A stretch of DNA of 62,014 bases from Candidatus Endomicrobium procryptotermitis (lineage in GTDB: Bacteria > Elusimicrobiota > Endomicrobiia > Endomicrobiales > Endomicrobiaceae): contig JAITIP010000040.1 of the NCBI GenBank assembly GCA_031279415.1, forward strand, positions 1 to 62,014. The letters run 5' to 3'. This document shows, piece by piece, positions 25,368-34,883 of this stretch. The position numbers were made by a program, and so were the translations under genes. How positions within the stretch are numbered: position 1 is the stretch's first letter; each line of letters opens with the position of its first letter. The notes under the pieces were generated by a model. That model did not search any database. It saw only the letters and a program-made list of their open reading frames with translations, and had not been told where the DNA came from.

Positions 25368-28300
25368 TTATTTTATGGGTATTACCAATCCGACTTCGGC
25401 GGGACTTCTATAAACCGAAGAATTCATTTTATTTTCATTGTATATACCGTTAAGCCATTTTTCCCCTTCTTCTTTTGACAAGAACTCAACGATACCTTTG
25501 GTGTTTTCTGCAATTCTCACTTTATAATCTAAGAAATTACTTATTCTTTTCGGCGTCCATTGAATTATCCATGTTTCCGATATATTTTCCAAAGATGCAC
25601 AGCTGCCTAAAGCATCGTCAACGGACTGAACAGTCGCAGCTGTAAATTTTTCGGACATTATAGCGTCGTATTCTTTTGCATTCTCTTTTGAAGCTCCGTT
25701 TTGTTTTAAGAAATTGACCATAACTTCGTTACCAGCGGCATAATCGAGCGCAGTAAAGCCCGTTTTTTTTTCCTGAGCGTTTACATCGGCTCCATTATCG
25801 ATTAAATATCTGGCAATATCTATATTCCCTTTCATAACGGCCGTCATCAAAGGCATTTTGCCATTTCTTCCTGCTTTATTGACGTCGGCGCTGTTCTTAA
25901 TTAAAAATTCGACCATATCAAAATTGTCTTTCAAAACTGCAAGATTTAAAGCGGTTCCGTAATAACCGGCAATATCTATATTTGCGCCGTTGCTCAGCAA
26001 AAGCTTAACTGCATCGATATTCCCATTTGTGACACCTATCATCAGTGCTGTACCCCCGTTGTTTTTTACTATATCGGCACCGGCTCCATTTGCCATAAGC
26101 AACATGGAAGCTTCTATATTGCCGGCATAAACGGCAAGCATTAAAGCTGTACAGCCATTTTTATTTTTCAGATTTACGATGGCTTTGCATTCTATAAGTG
26201 CGTTGAGTATCTCGGTTTGATTTTTACCATATCTGGCGGCAAACATAAGAGCAGTCCAACCTTCTTTAGTCATCGAATTCACGTTAGAACCCGCCAGCTT
26301 CTTTACCATTTCGATCTTACCCTGATATGAAGCAATCATAAGCGGCGTCCAGCCTTTATTGTTTTTTGTATTAATATCGGCACCTTTTTCAATCAAAACA
26401 TCAACCATATCGCTCTTTCCATTATATACGGCTGCTGCTAAAGCCGAAAAACCGTTATTGTCTTTTGCGTTTATGTCAATCCCTTTTTCAATCAATAAGT
26501 AAACTGTATCTTTATTTTCCGCTTCGGCAGCCCACATTAAAGCGTTCTCATGAGATTTATTTTTATCGTTTATTTTTGCACCTGCGTTTATCAGTTCATT
26601 TATTATTTTTTCATTTCCTGTTCTAGCCGCATGCATAAGCGGGGTAGAACCAAGCGCATCTTTTTTGTTTATGTCTGCACCTCTGAAAATAAGAATATGC
26701 ACTTCAGCAGCCCTGTTTTCAATTATTGCCGCAGATAGAGGAGTAATTCCTTTTTTATTGGTAATGTTTATATTAGCATTATTATTTAACAGCAGATTTA
26801 TCATTTCTATACTACCGCTGCGGACAGCTATAAGTAAAGCCGAAGATCCGTCTTTTGCAACGTCGTCAATTTTCGCTTTATTGGCAATAAGCATTTCGAC
26901 AATTTCCATATTACCTTTAGACACAGCAATCATCAAAGGTGTAATTCCTAAATCCGTTTTTTCGTCCACATTTATTTTAGTTTGGCTTGACAATACGATT
27001 TCACGGACTTTTTCGACGTCATTTTCATAAACCGCAGACAAAAGCGGCATTTTTATGTTGTCTATGCCTTCACCATATTTTATACCGGCAAGAACGCCTT
27101 TCGTATTGTCGGCAGCTTCTGCTTTAAGAATTTTTTCAAGTTCTTTGTAGCCGTTTTCTTTGGCATATGCCAAAACTTTTTTTCCTTTACTGTCTTTAAA
27201 ATTTATATCGGCTCCGTATTTAATCAATTTCTTAACCGTGCTTATCCTGTTATTTTTTACGGCAAAAAACAAAGCCGTCATACTTTCGTTATTTCTCTCG
27301 TCAACTGCAGCTCCTTTCGAATGTAAAAGAGATACCAGCGTGTCATATCCTTCCGCAGCGGCAAACATCATAGGCGTATTATTCGTTTTCTCTTCTTTTG
27401 TGTTAATGTTTGCGCCTTCCGATATTAAAAGTTTAGCGATTTCGGGTTGTTTATTTTCAACTGCTTCAATAAGAGCGGTCTGTCCATCATTATTTTTGAG
27501 TTCCGTTTCCGCTCCATTTTCCATAAGTATTTCTATATACTCTCTGTTTCCAGCATATGATGCAAGCATTAAAGGAGTCCAGCCCATGTTATTTCTAGCA
27601 TTGACTTCGGCCTTTTTGTATATAAGGTCAAGAAAAATGTCTGAAGATTTGCAGTATCTTGCCGCATACATCAAAGCGTTCCATCCTTTCGAATCTTTAA
27701 TATTTACGTTTAAACTTTTACTTATAATTTTGCGGGCTTCTTTATCGTATCCATTTCTTAAAGCAAGCATAAGAGCCGTTATTCCGTTATTGTTTCTTAT
27801 ATCCGTATCAGCTCCGGCATTAATAATAAACTCGGCCAACTCATAATGCTTATTGTCCAAAGCTATTATAAGAGCTGTAAAATTTAAATCATTTTTTGCA
27901 TTTATTTCGGCGCCTTTATCTATAAGAAGGCTTATTATTTCGCGATCGCCTTTCTCGGATGCAAACATCAAAGCAGTCCACTTATTTTCATTTTTTACGT
28001 TTACATCGGCACCTGCTTCTATGAGCAGTTTCGCCGTAGACAAATTTCCGCTTTTAATCGCAATCATTAACGGCGTCCAATAAGAATTGTTTTTTGCGTT
28101 TACATCGGCACTGTCATCTATTAAAAGTTCCGTTATGAAATCGTTTCCGTTTCTGGCTGCAAACATCAAAGCAGTCCAGCCGCTATTTTGTTTTGCTTCG
28201 GTTTGTGCGCCGTTATCTATAAGCATTTTTACTATATCTTTATGTCCTTTTTCCGCGGCATGTATAAGAGGAGTCTCACCCGTATAATTTCTGGCGTTGA

Positions 28301-28745
28301 CATCTGCCCTTCTGTCTATTAAAAACCTCACCATGCTGCTATTGCCGGAATGTGCGGCAAACAATAAAGCCGTCCAACCTTCATTTTCTTTAGCGTCAAT
28401 ATCCGCGCCTGCATCTGCAAGCAAAACGGCTATGTTTTTATTACCGCTTTCAACCGCAGCCATCAGAGCCGTAAGTCCTTTATAGCTTTTTACATTGACA
28501 TCCGCATTCTTTTCCAAAAGTGCTCTGACGACAGCGACATCGCCTTTTTTTGAAGCAAGCATTAAAGGCGTATAACCGTCGGTATCATCTCTCAAATTTA
28601 TATCAATATTTTCTCCAAAATTTATTAACTCAATCGCCGCCGAAGAATTGCCGAGAATAATCGCTTCAGTAATTTCGTCCGCAGCAGCATTTCCAGCATA
28701 TGCATAAACAACAAAAAACAAGGCAAATAATAACTTTCTTTTCAT
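25368..28745 (-). CDS. Secreted giant ankyrin-repeat protein (about 29 repeats)
   Basis: The protein of about 1125 residues starts with a signal peptide (MKRKLLFALFFVVYAYAG, cleavage near NAAA). It is then almost entirely 33-residue ankyrin repeats; I count about 29 units of the form GWTPLMLASKKG...LLEKGADVN, with an imperfect spacer near residues 560-590. The last 100 residues are not ankyrin and include a WIIQWTPKRISNFLDYK stretch. The ATG at 28745 follows GAGAGG, which the 26-codon longer frame lacks. The repeat domain should form a long solenoid for protein binding in the periplasm or outside the cell. In host-associated bacteria such proteins are often suspected effectors, but no secretion signal beyond Sec is seen. 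Long antisense frames over this gene result from its repeat composition. Confidence 0.92.
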   Translation of the reverse strand: MKRKLLFALFFVVYAYAGNAAADEITEAIILGNSSAAIELINFGENIDINLRDDTDGYTPLMLASKKGDVAVVRALLEKNADVNVKSYKGLTALMAAVESGNKNIAVLLADAGADIDAKENEGWTALLFAAHSGNSSMVRFLIDRRADVNARNYTGETPLIHAAEKGHKDIVKMLIDNGAQTEAKQNSGWTALMFAARNGNDFITELLIDDSADVNAKNNSYWTPLMIAIKSGNLSTAKLLIEAGADVNVKNENKWTALMFASEKGDREIISLLIDKGAEINAKNDLNFTALIIALDNKHYELAEFIINAGADTDIRNNNGITALMLALRNGYDKEARKIISKSLNVNIKDSKGWNALMYAARYCKSSDIFLDLIYKKAEVNARNNMGWTPLMLASYAGNREYIEILMENGAETELKNNDGQTALIEAVENKQPEIAKLLISEGANINTKEEKTNNTPMMFAAAEGYDTLVSLLHSKGAAVDERNNESMTALFFAVKNNRISTVKKLIKYGADINFKDSKGKKVLAYAKENGYKELEKILKAEAADNTKGVLAGIKYGEGIDNIKMPLLSAVYENDVEKVREIVLSSQTKINVDEKTDLGITPLMIAVSKGNMEIVEMLIANKAKIDDVAKDGSSALLIAVRSGSIEMINLLLNNNANINITNKKGITPLSAAIIENRAAEVHILIFRGADINKKDALGSTPLMHAARTGNEKIINELINAGAKINDKNKSHENALMWAAEAENKDTVYLLIEKGIDINAKDNNGFSALAAAVYNGKSDMVDVLIEKGADINTKNNKGWTPLMIASYQGKIEMVKKLAGSNVNSMTKEGWTALMFAARYGKNQTEILNALIECKAIVNLKNKNGCTALMLAVYAGNIEASMLLMANGAGADIVKNNGGTALMIGVTNGNIDAVKLLLSNGANIDIAGYYGTALNLAVLKDNFDMVEFLIKNSADVNKAGRNGKMPLMTAVMKGNIDIARYLIDNGADVNAQEKKTGFTALDYAAGNEVMVNFLKQNGASKENAKEYDAIMSEKFTAATVQSVDDALGSCASLENISETWIIQWTPKRISNFLDYKVRIAENTKGIVEFLSKEEGEKWLNGIYNENKMNSSVYRSPAEVGLVIPIK

Positions 28746-28828
28746 TTTCAACCTCTCACATATATAATTATCAATTATTATTATAGCAAACAAATGCGTA
28801 TTGTTTAATGGGAAGCTGAACAACGGAT

Positions 28829-29587
28829 TTAATCGCGCGCTAAAGCAATCACATACACCTTTGACGCTCCTGACTCTTTAAGAACTTTTGCGCAGGCAGA
28901 TGCCGTTGCAGAAGTAGTAACAATATCATCCACAAGCAAAACATTCTTCTTTTTTATCAAATTATGATTTTTTACAACAAAAGAATTCTTGATATTTTCG
29001 GTTCTTTCTTTTTTGGAAAGTTTAAATTGTGGTTTTGTTATTTTGCTTCTTAAAAGAATTTTTTCAGATACCGGTTTTGAGATGCTTTTACCGACTTCCA
29101 AAGCAAGCAGCGCTGCCTGATTATATCCTCTTTTTATCCTTCTGACAATATTTAATGGTACGGGAATCACGATGTCGGTATCATTAAAAAAGTCGTTTTG
29201 TTTTAAAACTTCGATCACGCCTTGTGCTAGATCTGCAGCCAAAAATATTCTATCAAAATATTTGAATTTCAATATCAATCTTCTGACGGAATTTTTATAT
29301 AAATAAGCCGCTCTCATTTTGTCAAAATGAAACTCTTTAGGGTTGTGCCGGCATACATAACAATGCTCACCTCCGTCTTCTAAAGGTAAACCGCATTTAT
29401 GGCAGATAAAGCCTTTTATTTTATCTAGACTATTTCTACAGCCATCGCAGACTCTTTCTTTTGAAACAGCAGACATCAACTTTCCACAACACGAGCAGGT
29501 AACCGGATAAAAAAAGGCCAAAATTCTTAACAATAAATTTTTTATATCGTTTATCAAATTTTCTCCGCAGGTTAAAACAAATTCCAC
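28829..29587 (-). CDS. comF: ComF-family phosphoribosyltransferase-like protein
   Basis: This protein of about 250 residues has an N-terminal zinc-binding part (CSCCGKLM, CDGC, CHKCGLP and CYVCR, i.e. paired CxxC motifs). The C-terminal phosphoribosyltransferase domain carries the PRPP-loop motif NVLLVDDIVTTSATASAC. ComF proteins take part in DNA uptake and processing in competent bacteria and are widely conserved elsewhere. The frame opens with a GTG at 29587, but a TTG at 29557 preceded by GCGGAG is an attractive alternative start. It lies between the ankyrin gene and a DUF1254 lipoprotein gene in the same orientation. Confidence 0.88.
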   Translation of the reverse strand: MEFVLTCGENLINDIKNLLLRILAFFYPVTCSCCGKLMSAVSKERVCDGCRNSLDKIKGFICHKCGLPLEDGGEHCYVCRHNPKEFHFDKMRAAYLYKNSVRRLILKFKYFDRIFLAADLAQGVIEVLKQNDFFNDTDIVIPVPLNIVRRIKRGYNQAALLALEVGKSISKPVSEKILLRSKITKPQFKLSKKERTENIKNSFVVKNHNLIKKKNVLLVDDIVTTSATASACAKVLKESGASKVYVIALARD

Positions 29588-29604
29588 ACGTGCTGCTTTT
29601 CAGG

Positions 29605-31017
29605 TTATTCTGTTTTATTTACTACAGATGGTGCCTTCCAGCTGCCGTCAAGAAGATTATCTTTCGGCCAATAACATCTAAGCGCTACAGAAAACTCTTC
29701 TTCACCGCAAGGAAGCCAATTACTTTGTTTATCTTTGCCCGGATTATCTTTCTGAATATAAATTTCAAGAGAGCCGTCTTTATTGAATCTCAGGTTATCT
29801 TTACTGCCCAATGAAAACCTTTTTATTGAATTTTTGACTAAATAACCGGAACCATTGTACAAAGAAACACTCCATAAAGCGTTTGCGGGAGGGATTTCAT
29901 CTTTTTTAAAACTTAAAACATATTTTTTCGAAAAATCATATTTTTCATTGTCTGAATCGGCATAAGAATATATGCAGACAATGTCATCATTAAGACTTGC
30001 CCCGAAATTTAAATATGCGGTTTTAGCTCTAAGAGTATAATCAACTTTATAACTGCCGAAAGCAAGATTATAGTTCCAACCTTTTTCCGCTCCTTCCATT
30101 TTTATGCTTTCTATATTATCTTTCAGCCACCTCGGTATCTCTTTAAAAGCTTCCTGCGTGTCAAAGTCAAATGTTGAAAGATCGAATCTCATTCCCGGAG
30201 CTACGCCAATATCCAATATTTTATCTAAAATTTGTTCATCTTGTGAATAAGGCGGATTTTTAAGCATTAAATTATTAAAAGTATTAAAAAAATCACTTAT
30301 ATTCATGGAAAAAACCTGTTCCAAAGGAACTTTTACAGATAAAGTATCATCTGCTACACCTTTAGGAGCGTCATATTTTTTATCGTAAGAACTTAAAGGG
30401 TACACCTTTATCGCATTTTGAATCTTTTCTACATCCATTTCGTCTTGTGCATTTTTCACCTGTATTACGCCTGTCACTAATACCATGTTAGTATTAGATC
30501 TGTATTCTTCAAAACCTTCGGGAAGAGTGCCTTCCCAGTGTGTTCCCATAACGGCAAATTTATAAGCATTAGTTCCATTTGTGCGTCTTCCAGATGAAGC
30601 TAAAACATCAGTCCAAGCATTTATGATTGTAAAAAGAGTGTAACGGTTTGAGGTATCGGGAATTTCAAATAATATCGGTTCTTTCGACAAGTCCAGCCAT
30701 GCTGCAGAATAAAAAATATCAGAGAGCGGCCTTGTAAAATTCTTAAATTTATCATCGGCAAAAGAATGGAAATGCCTTATTTGATTAACTGGAAGATTTT
30801 CAGTGTCGGACAAAGGATTTGTCATATATCTTTTTGTGATTTCAGCTAAAACCATCGGAAATCCATAGACATAAGCTTCTTTGGCAATCTGTACCATCTG
30901 CATTCTTTTCATAGCTATATTGTCTGGTTGCGATTGAGCAGCCTCTTTACCGCATCCAAACAAAAATGCCGAAATGCAAAATATAAAAGCGGTAAAATAT
31001 AAAACTGCATTTTTCAT
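29605..31017 (-). CDS. DUF1254/DUF1214 lipoprotein
   Basis: This 470-residue lipoprotein (FLFGC at about residues 17-21) has a DUF1254 domain at the N-terminal side (AYVYGFPMVLAEITKRY, then FHSFADDKFKNFTRPLSD). A DUF1214 domain follows at the C-terminal side (ANALWSVSLYNGSGYLVKN and DNPGKDKQSNWLPC). Proteins of this pair are widespread exported proteins without an agreed function. GGAGG precedes the ATG at 31017; the longer frame beginning at 31068 runs into the xth stop region and lacks a signal. It is in the same orientation as xth and comF but is probably an independent unit. Confidence 0.85.
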   Translation of the reverse strand: MKNAVLYFTAFIFCISAFLFGCGKEAAQSQPDNIAMKRMQMVQIAKEAYVYGFPMVLAEITKRYMTNPLSDTENLPVNQIRHFHSFADDKFKNFTRPLSDIFYSAAWLDLSKEPILFEIPDTSNRYTLFTIINAWTDVLASSGRRTNGTNAYKFAVMGTHWEGTLPEGFEEYRSNTNMVLVTGVIQVKNAQDEMDVEKIQNAIKVYPLSSYDKKYDAPKGVADDTLSVKVPLEQVFSMNISDFFNTFNNLMLKNPPYSQDEQILDKILDIGVAPGMRFDLSTFDFDTQEAFKEIPRWLKDNIESIKMEGAEKGWNYNLAFGSYKVDYTLRAKTAYLNFGASLNDDIVCIYSYADSDNEKYDFSKKYVLSFKKDEIPPANALWSVSLYNGSGYLVKNSIKRFSLGSKDNLRFNKDGSLEIYIQKDNPGKDKQSNWLPCGEEEFSVALRCYWPKDNLLDGSWKAPSVVNKTE

Positions 31018-31040
31018 AATATCCTCCGCAAAATAAATAA

Positions 31041-31796
31041 CTAAAAAATCGTGATACTTATCGGACAATGATCTGATCCTTGTACAGAACTGAGAATGTC
31101 AGCCATTTTTAAATATTTGAGTGCGCTTTTGGAAACGTAAAAGTAATCTATTCTCCAGCCGACGTTTCTAGTGCGTGCAGCTGTTTTATAATCCCACCAT
31201 GTATAATTTTCTGCTTCTCTGTTAAAATGCCTGAAAGAATCGACAAAACCCGACTGTTCAAGATCGTCAAGTTTTTTTCTTTCGATTGGCATAAACCCTG
31301 ACACACCTTCATTTTGTTTCGGCCTTGCCAGATCTATCTCATGATGAGCTGTATTATAATCTCCACAGATAATTACATTTTTTTTGCCGTATTTTCTCAA
31401 ATATTTGATAAAGTAATCGTAAAAATCTAATTTGTAGTCTAGCCTTTCTTTTGAAGCTCCACCATTAGGAAAATAAATATTAAACAGAACAAAATTATCA
31501 AATTCGAGTTTTAAAACTCTGCCCTCAGAGTCAAACTTTTCATTTTCAATACTTGTCTCTATGGATAACGGTTTTATTTTTGACCATGCCGCAACTCCGC
31601 TGTAGCCTTTTTTTTGTGCGCAAGAACAGTAAAAATTATATCCTTCCGCTTCGGCAAGTTCTTTTGGAAACTGCTCTTTTTCGGCTTTCGTTTCCTGAAG
31701 GCATACGATGTCCGCGTTTTCACTTTTGAACCATTTTGCAAAATCTTTTTTGTAAACGGCTCTTACTCCGTTGACGTTCCACGATATTATTTTCAT
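31041..31796 (-). CDS. xth: Exodeoxyribonuclease III
   Basis: This 251-residue member of the exonuclease III / AP-endonuclease family acts in base-excision repair. It starts MKIISWNVNGVRAV, contains LQETKAEKEQFP (metal-binding Glu) and CGDYNTAHHEIDLARPK (catalytic Asp-Asn), and ends with RIDYFYVSK and GSDHCPISI (catalytic Asp-His). Length and motifs are complete. No strong Shine-Dalgarno is seen. The 231-nt gap upstream (31797-32027) holds no recognisable gene or hairpin. Confidence 0.96.
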   Translation of the reverse strand: MKIISWNVNGVRAVYKKDFAKWFKSENADIVCLQETKAEKEQFPKELAEAEGYNFYCSCAQKKGYSGVAAWSKIKPLSIETSIENEKFDSEGRVLKLEFDNFVLFNIYFPNGGASKERLDYKLDFYDYFIKYLRKYGKKNVIICGDYNTAHHEIDLARPKQNEGVSGFMPIERKKLDDLEQSGFVDSFRHFNREAENYTWWDYKTAARTRNVGWRIDYFYVSKSALKYLKMADILSSVQGSDHCPISITIF

Positions 31797-32027
31797 TTAC
31801 AGATACAGACCTTTTAAAAAATCCTGCTTTAAATCCTTTTTATTTTGTCTTTGTGATAATATTTTTCAGCAGTTTCAACATTTCTGGGCATCTCGTTTCC
31901 TTTCATCTTTATATGCAAGACAAAAAATACAGGAATTATCTGGACAGCCTAAAGTGGACTGAAATATCAGACTGTCCGCTTCACCAAGAGGTTTTATTGC
32001 CGTACTCCCTTTGTAATTAAGAAGTAT

Positions 32028-32462
32028 TTATTTCTCTTCCGATTCCAATACGAATTTAGCCTCTTTAATATTAATTTCAACCTGTTTAGCGCTTTCGGAA
32101 TCGTTTAATGCTTTATATAAATTAAGAGACTCTTCAAACATTTCAAGAGACTCCTTTATTTTTGACTTATTGCCTTTTTTCTCCGCTTCGGTAAAAACAA
32201 TCAAAGCGAGATTGTTTTTTATTTTAGCAAGAAGTTTTTTATTATTGGGCTTTATTTTTTTTAAAGCTTTTTCGTATTCCTTAGCGGCTCTTGAAAAATT
32301 TCCAACGGCTATATATTTTTCCGATTTTGAAACATACCATGCAGACAAAACTCTATCGGCTGAGTTATTGATTAAACCTATTATGTCTATGAGAATTCCC
32401 GAAATGACAAGCCCGGCGATAAATCCCACAATTATGGTTACGGCAGGCTTGTTTTTTTTCAT
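32028..32462 (-). CDS. Membrane-anchored TPR protein, small
   Basis: This 144-residue protein has an N-terminal membrane helix (about 8-30), followed by helical repeats resembling TPR units (KYIAVGNFSRAAKEYEKALKKIKP; IKESLEMFEESLNLYKAL). It starts 1 nt from the end of the surface-repeat gene 32464-32922, so the two are co-transcribed. No catalytic motif is seen. A scaffolding or envelope-assembly role is the usual guess for such proteins. Confidence 0.7.
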   Translation of the reverse strand: MKKNKPAVTIIVGFIAGLVISGILIDIIGLINNSADRVLSAWYVSKSEKYIAVGNFSRAAKEYEKALKKIKPNNKKLLAKIKNNLALIVFTEAEKKGNKSKIKESLEMFEESLNLYKALNDSESAKQVEINIKEAKFVLESEEK

Positions 32463-32463
32463 T

Positions 32464-32922
32464 TTAAAATTTCGCGTTTAGGATAACCATAAAAGGAATG
32501 GACGAATTTTTAATGAAATTTGCGATGCCTAATTGAACTCCGTAAATGTCATCAGTCTTATTTACGATTCCGAGCTGAAGACCTTTAACGGATTTTGATT
32601 TATTAAAAATACCAATCTGCACTCCAGCAATATGCCCTTCGTTAAAATTTACGAAGCCACATTCGAACCCGCGCAAAGCTTTTGACCAATTTACAATTGC
32701 TACTTGAGCACCTATTATGTTTTCTGTTCTTCCATAGATAAAATTCCATGCCAGCCCTATTACTTTAGGCGTGTCAGACCCTAGACCAAACTCCAAGACG
32801 CTGACTGAATCGTCAGAAGGTAATGCAGTTTTCTCCCAAAGAGACAATTTAAAAGGAGCTTCGGCCATAGAAATGCATGAAAACATTACAACCACACATA
32901 CCGACAGCAATATTTTTCTCAT
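32464..32922 (-). CDS. Secreted surface-repeat protein (LA_2272-like), copy 1
   Basis: This 152-residue protein has a signal peptide (about 1-20) and tandem units of about 15-22 residues built on G-hydrophobic-Q-hydrophobic-G-hydrophobic-x-N. Examples are IAGVQIGIFN, VKGLQLGIVN and IYGVQLGIAN. This pattern is that of the LA_2272-type surface repeat and predicts short beta strands in a barrel or solenoid. It ends FMVILNAKF, nearly the same end as its neighbour (VPVMVILNVKFEI), showing that the two are tandem paralogues. The function is unknown. A TAGGAGG-type Shine-Dalgarno is present. Both copies carry an LSLWEK/LSVWGK segment near the N-terminus. Confidence 0.75.
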   Translation of the reverse strand: MRKILLSVCVVVMFSCISMAEAPFKLSLWEKTALPSDDSVSVLEFGLGSDTPKVIGLAWNFIYGRTENIIGAQVAIVNWSKALRGFECGFVNFNEGHIAGVQIGIFNKSKSVKGLQLGIVNKTDDIYGVQLGIANFIKNSSIPFMVILNAKF

Positions 32923-32990
32923 AGCAAACCTCCTCTATCTTTTGTTTTCAGATATTTACATCTGTTTTTATTTATTGGCTTTTTAAGTTT

Positions 32991-33557
32991 CTATATTTCA
33001 AATTTAACATTAAGGATGACCATTACGGGCACATAGGAATTTCTCATAATATTAATAAGTCCGAGCTGTACGCCTTTTGCGTCTCTTGCCGTGTTAATCA
33101 ACCCAATCTGCAAGCCTCTGAAAACGGTTGCAGAGTTTATAAGACCAATCTGCACTCCGTTCATCTCTTCGGCAACTTTGTTAAAAATAACGCCAATCTG
33201 CAATCCGCGAAAAAATTTTGCCCTGTTAACTGCACCAATCTGCATACCGCTAAAATCTCCATCGTGATTAGTAAGATTCGAAATCCCCATCTGAAGTCCG
33301 ATAAATTTACGAGACCTTGTAACAAATGCAGTCTGCAAACCTATCATATTGTCTGATTTTGAAAATAAAATATTGTACTGAATGCCTTTTAGTACAGGAG
33401 AATATGACGCAAGCCCCAATTCAACTCCATAAACATCTCCTACCGGAGGCAGAGCTATCTTTTTTCCCCACACAGAAAGTTTTAATGGTGTAAATGCTGC
33501 AAAAGCGCTGACGGAAAACATCGCAATAACTGTCACTGCTAATAAACATCTTTTCAT
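32991..33557 (-). CDS. Secreted surface-repeat protein (LA_2272-like), copy 2
   Basis: This 188-residue paralogue of the downstream gene has a signal peptide ending near SAFA, then the LSVWGKKIALPP segment and six or seven repeats such as FRGLQIGVIF, MNGVQIGLIN, FRGLQIGLIN and AKGVQLGLIN. It has about two more repeats than copy 1. The end, MVILNVKFEI, has the alternating pattern and terminal aromatic expected of an outer-membrane beta strand. Transcription runs toward copy 1 with a 68-nt gap. Function unknown; outer-membrane or surface location is inferred. Confidence 0.75.
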   Translation of the reverse strand: MKRCLLAVTVIAMFSVSAFAAFTPLKLSVWGKKIALPPVGDVYGVELGLASYSPVLKGIQYNILFSKSDNMIGLQTAFVTRSRKFIGLQMGISNLTNHDGDFSGMQIGAVNRAKFFRGLQIGVIFNKVAEEMNGVQIGLINSATVFRGLQIGLINTARDAKGVQLGLINIMRNSYVPVMVILNVKFEI

Positions 33558-33580
33558 TGTAAAACGTCCTCCTTTTTACT

Positions 33581-34156
33581 TTACTTCAAAAACAACTTTA
33601 TGTCATTTCTTAATTTATCTATTCCATTTCTCTTTTTCGCACTTACGGCAAATACATCTTTTTTATCTATTTCAAAATATTCGGATATTTTATTTTCAAC
33701 CTCAGGCATATTGACTTGCGGAATTTTGTCGCATTTGTTTGCTACGATTTTAAAATCGATTCCATTATCTTTAAGCCAATAAGCCATGTCATAATCCAGT
33801 TCGGTCGGTCCGACAAAAGCATCAACTATTATGTAAACAGCTTTTTTTGTTTTTCTTTCAACTATACAGTCTTCTATCATTTTCTGCCAGTGTCTTTTTT
33901 CTTTAGGGCTGACTCTGGCAAAACCGTATCCGGGAAGATCTATTATCCATTTTCCCGTTGAAACGTCATATACGTTAATCGTTCTTGTTCTTCCTGGAGT
34001 TTTTGACGTATACGCAAGTTTTTTCTGCGAACATAAAGCGTTTATAGTGCTGCTTTTTCCCACATTTGAACGACCACAAAAAATAACTTCTGCAATATTT
34101 TTAGGAAGAGTTTCGGCTTCTGTCACTGCCATGAAAAAAGCCATTTTTTCAAGCAT
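33581..34156 (-). CDS. engB: Ribosome-biogenesis GTP-binding protein EngB (YsxC/YihA)
   Basis: This 191-residue single-domain GTPase needed for 50S assembly has the complete motif set: FCGRSNVGKSSTINAL (G1), TPGRTRTIN (G2), DLPGYGFARVSP (G3), NKCDKI (G4) and SAKKRNGID (G5). It overlaps the upstream Bax-inhibitor-like gene by 1 nt (TAATG), indicating translational coupling. Identity is certain from motifs and length. Confidence 0.97.
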   Translation of the reverse strand: MLEKMAFFMAVTEAETLPKNIAEVIFCGRSNVGKSSTINALCSQKKLAYTSKTPGRTRTINVYDVSTGKWIIDLPGYGFARVSPKEKRHWQKMIEDCIVERKTKKAVYIIVDAFVGPTELDYDMAYWLKDNGIDFKIVANKCDKIPQVNMPEVENKISEYFEIDKKDVFAVSAKKRNGIDKLRNDIKLFLK

Positions 34157-34863
34157 TAATTTCTCATTTTCGCCAGCAGCCTCAGCAATTCAAGATAAAG
34201 CCATATCAGCGTCACCATAAGCGCAAACGCTCCATACCATTCCATATATTTTGGCGCTCCGACTCTGGCTCCGTTTTCAATCAAATCAAAATCGATAATA
34301 AGATTAAAAGCCGCAATTGAAACTACAAACACGCTTATACATATTCCCAACAGAGAAGAGTCATGTATATAAGGAAAATTCGTTCCCGCAAACGTATTCA
34401 TAAGCAAATCTATTATATATACGAAAAATATCGCCAAAGTAGCCATAATTACGCCTTTTTTAAATCTTGGCGTAGCTCTTAACACGCCGCTTTTGTATGC
34501 CGCAAGCATACAGAACAAAACGGCGATTGTCAAAAGTATGGCATTGATTACAATGCCGGGATACATTCTTTCAAAATACAATGAAAGAGCTCCCAAAATC
34601 AAACCTTCGGAAATCGCATAAAACGGCGAAAGAAACGGAGATGCTACTTTCTTAAATGCCATTATAAGAACCAAAATTACCCCTGTTATGATAAGCGGAA
34701 ATATTAAAGGCACAGTAATATGCGGATGCGTCCATGAAAAAACTGCGCTCACTCCTAACAGCAACCACAAAATTATACTTTTGTTAATCGTTCCTGAAAC
34801 GGTCATCCCTTCCGAGATTCCCTGATTTCTAAATACTTCTTCCTTTAAAAGCGGATTTGCCAT
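34156..34863 (-). CDS. Bax inhibitor-1/YccA-like membrane protein
   Basis: This 235-residue protein has about seven transmembrane helices. The start MANPLLKEEVFRNQG with MTVSGTINKS and the end YMEWYGAFALMVTLIWLYLE match the bacterial Bax-inhibitor-1-like family (COG4760/PF12811). The family forms pH-sensitive Ca leak channels in characterised relatives; the role in most bacteria is unknown. It sits between the Nudix gene and engB in one run of genes, overlapping engB by 1 nt. Confidence 0.88.
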   Translation of the reverse strand: MANPLLKEEVFRNQGISEGMTVSGTINKSIILWLLLGVSAVFSWTHPHITVPLIFPLIITGVILVLIMAFKKVASPFLSPFYAISEGLILGALSLYFERMYPGIVINAILLTIAVLFCMLAAYKSGVLRATPRFKKGVIMATLAIFFVYIIDLLMNTFAGTNFPYIHDSSLLGICISVFVVSIAAFNLIIDFDLIENGARVGAPKYMEWYGAFALMVTLIWLYLELLRLLAKMRN

Positions 34864-34883
34864 TTTTGCCTCCCGGGCTGTTT

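Noticed and set aside
27160-27846. 228-codon open frame on the plus strand opposite the ankyrin gene, with several similar neighbours
   Set aside because: These frames mirror the regular codon pattern of the ankyrin repeats on the other strand, have no Shine-Dalgarno and encode Phe/Ser/Ile-rich sequence unlike real proteins.
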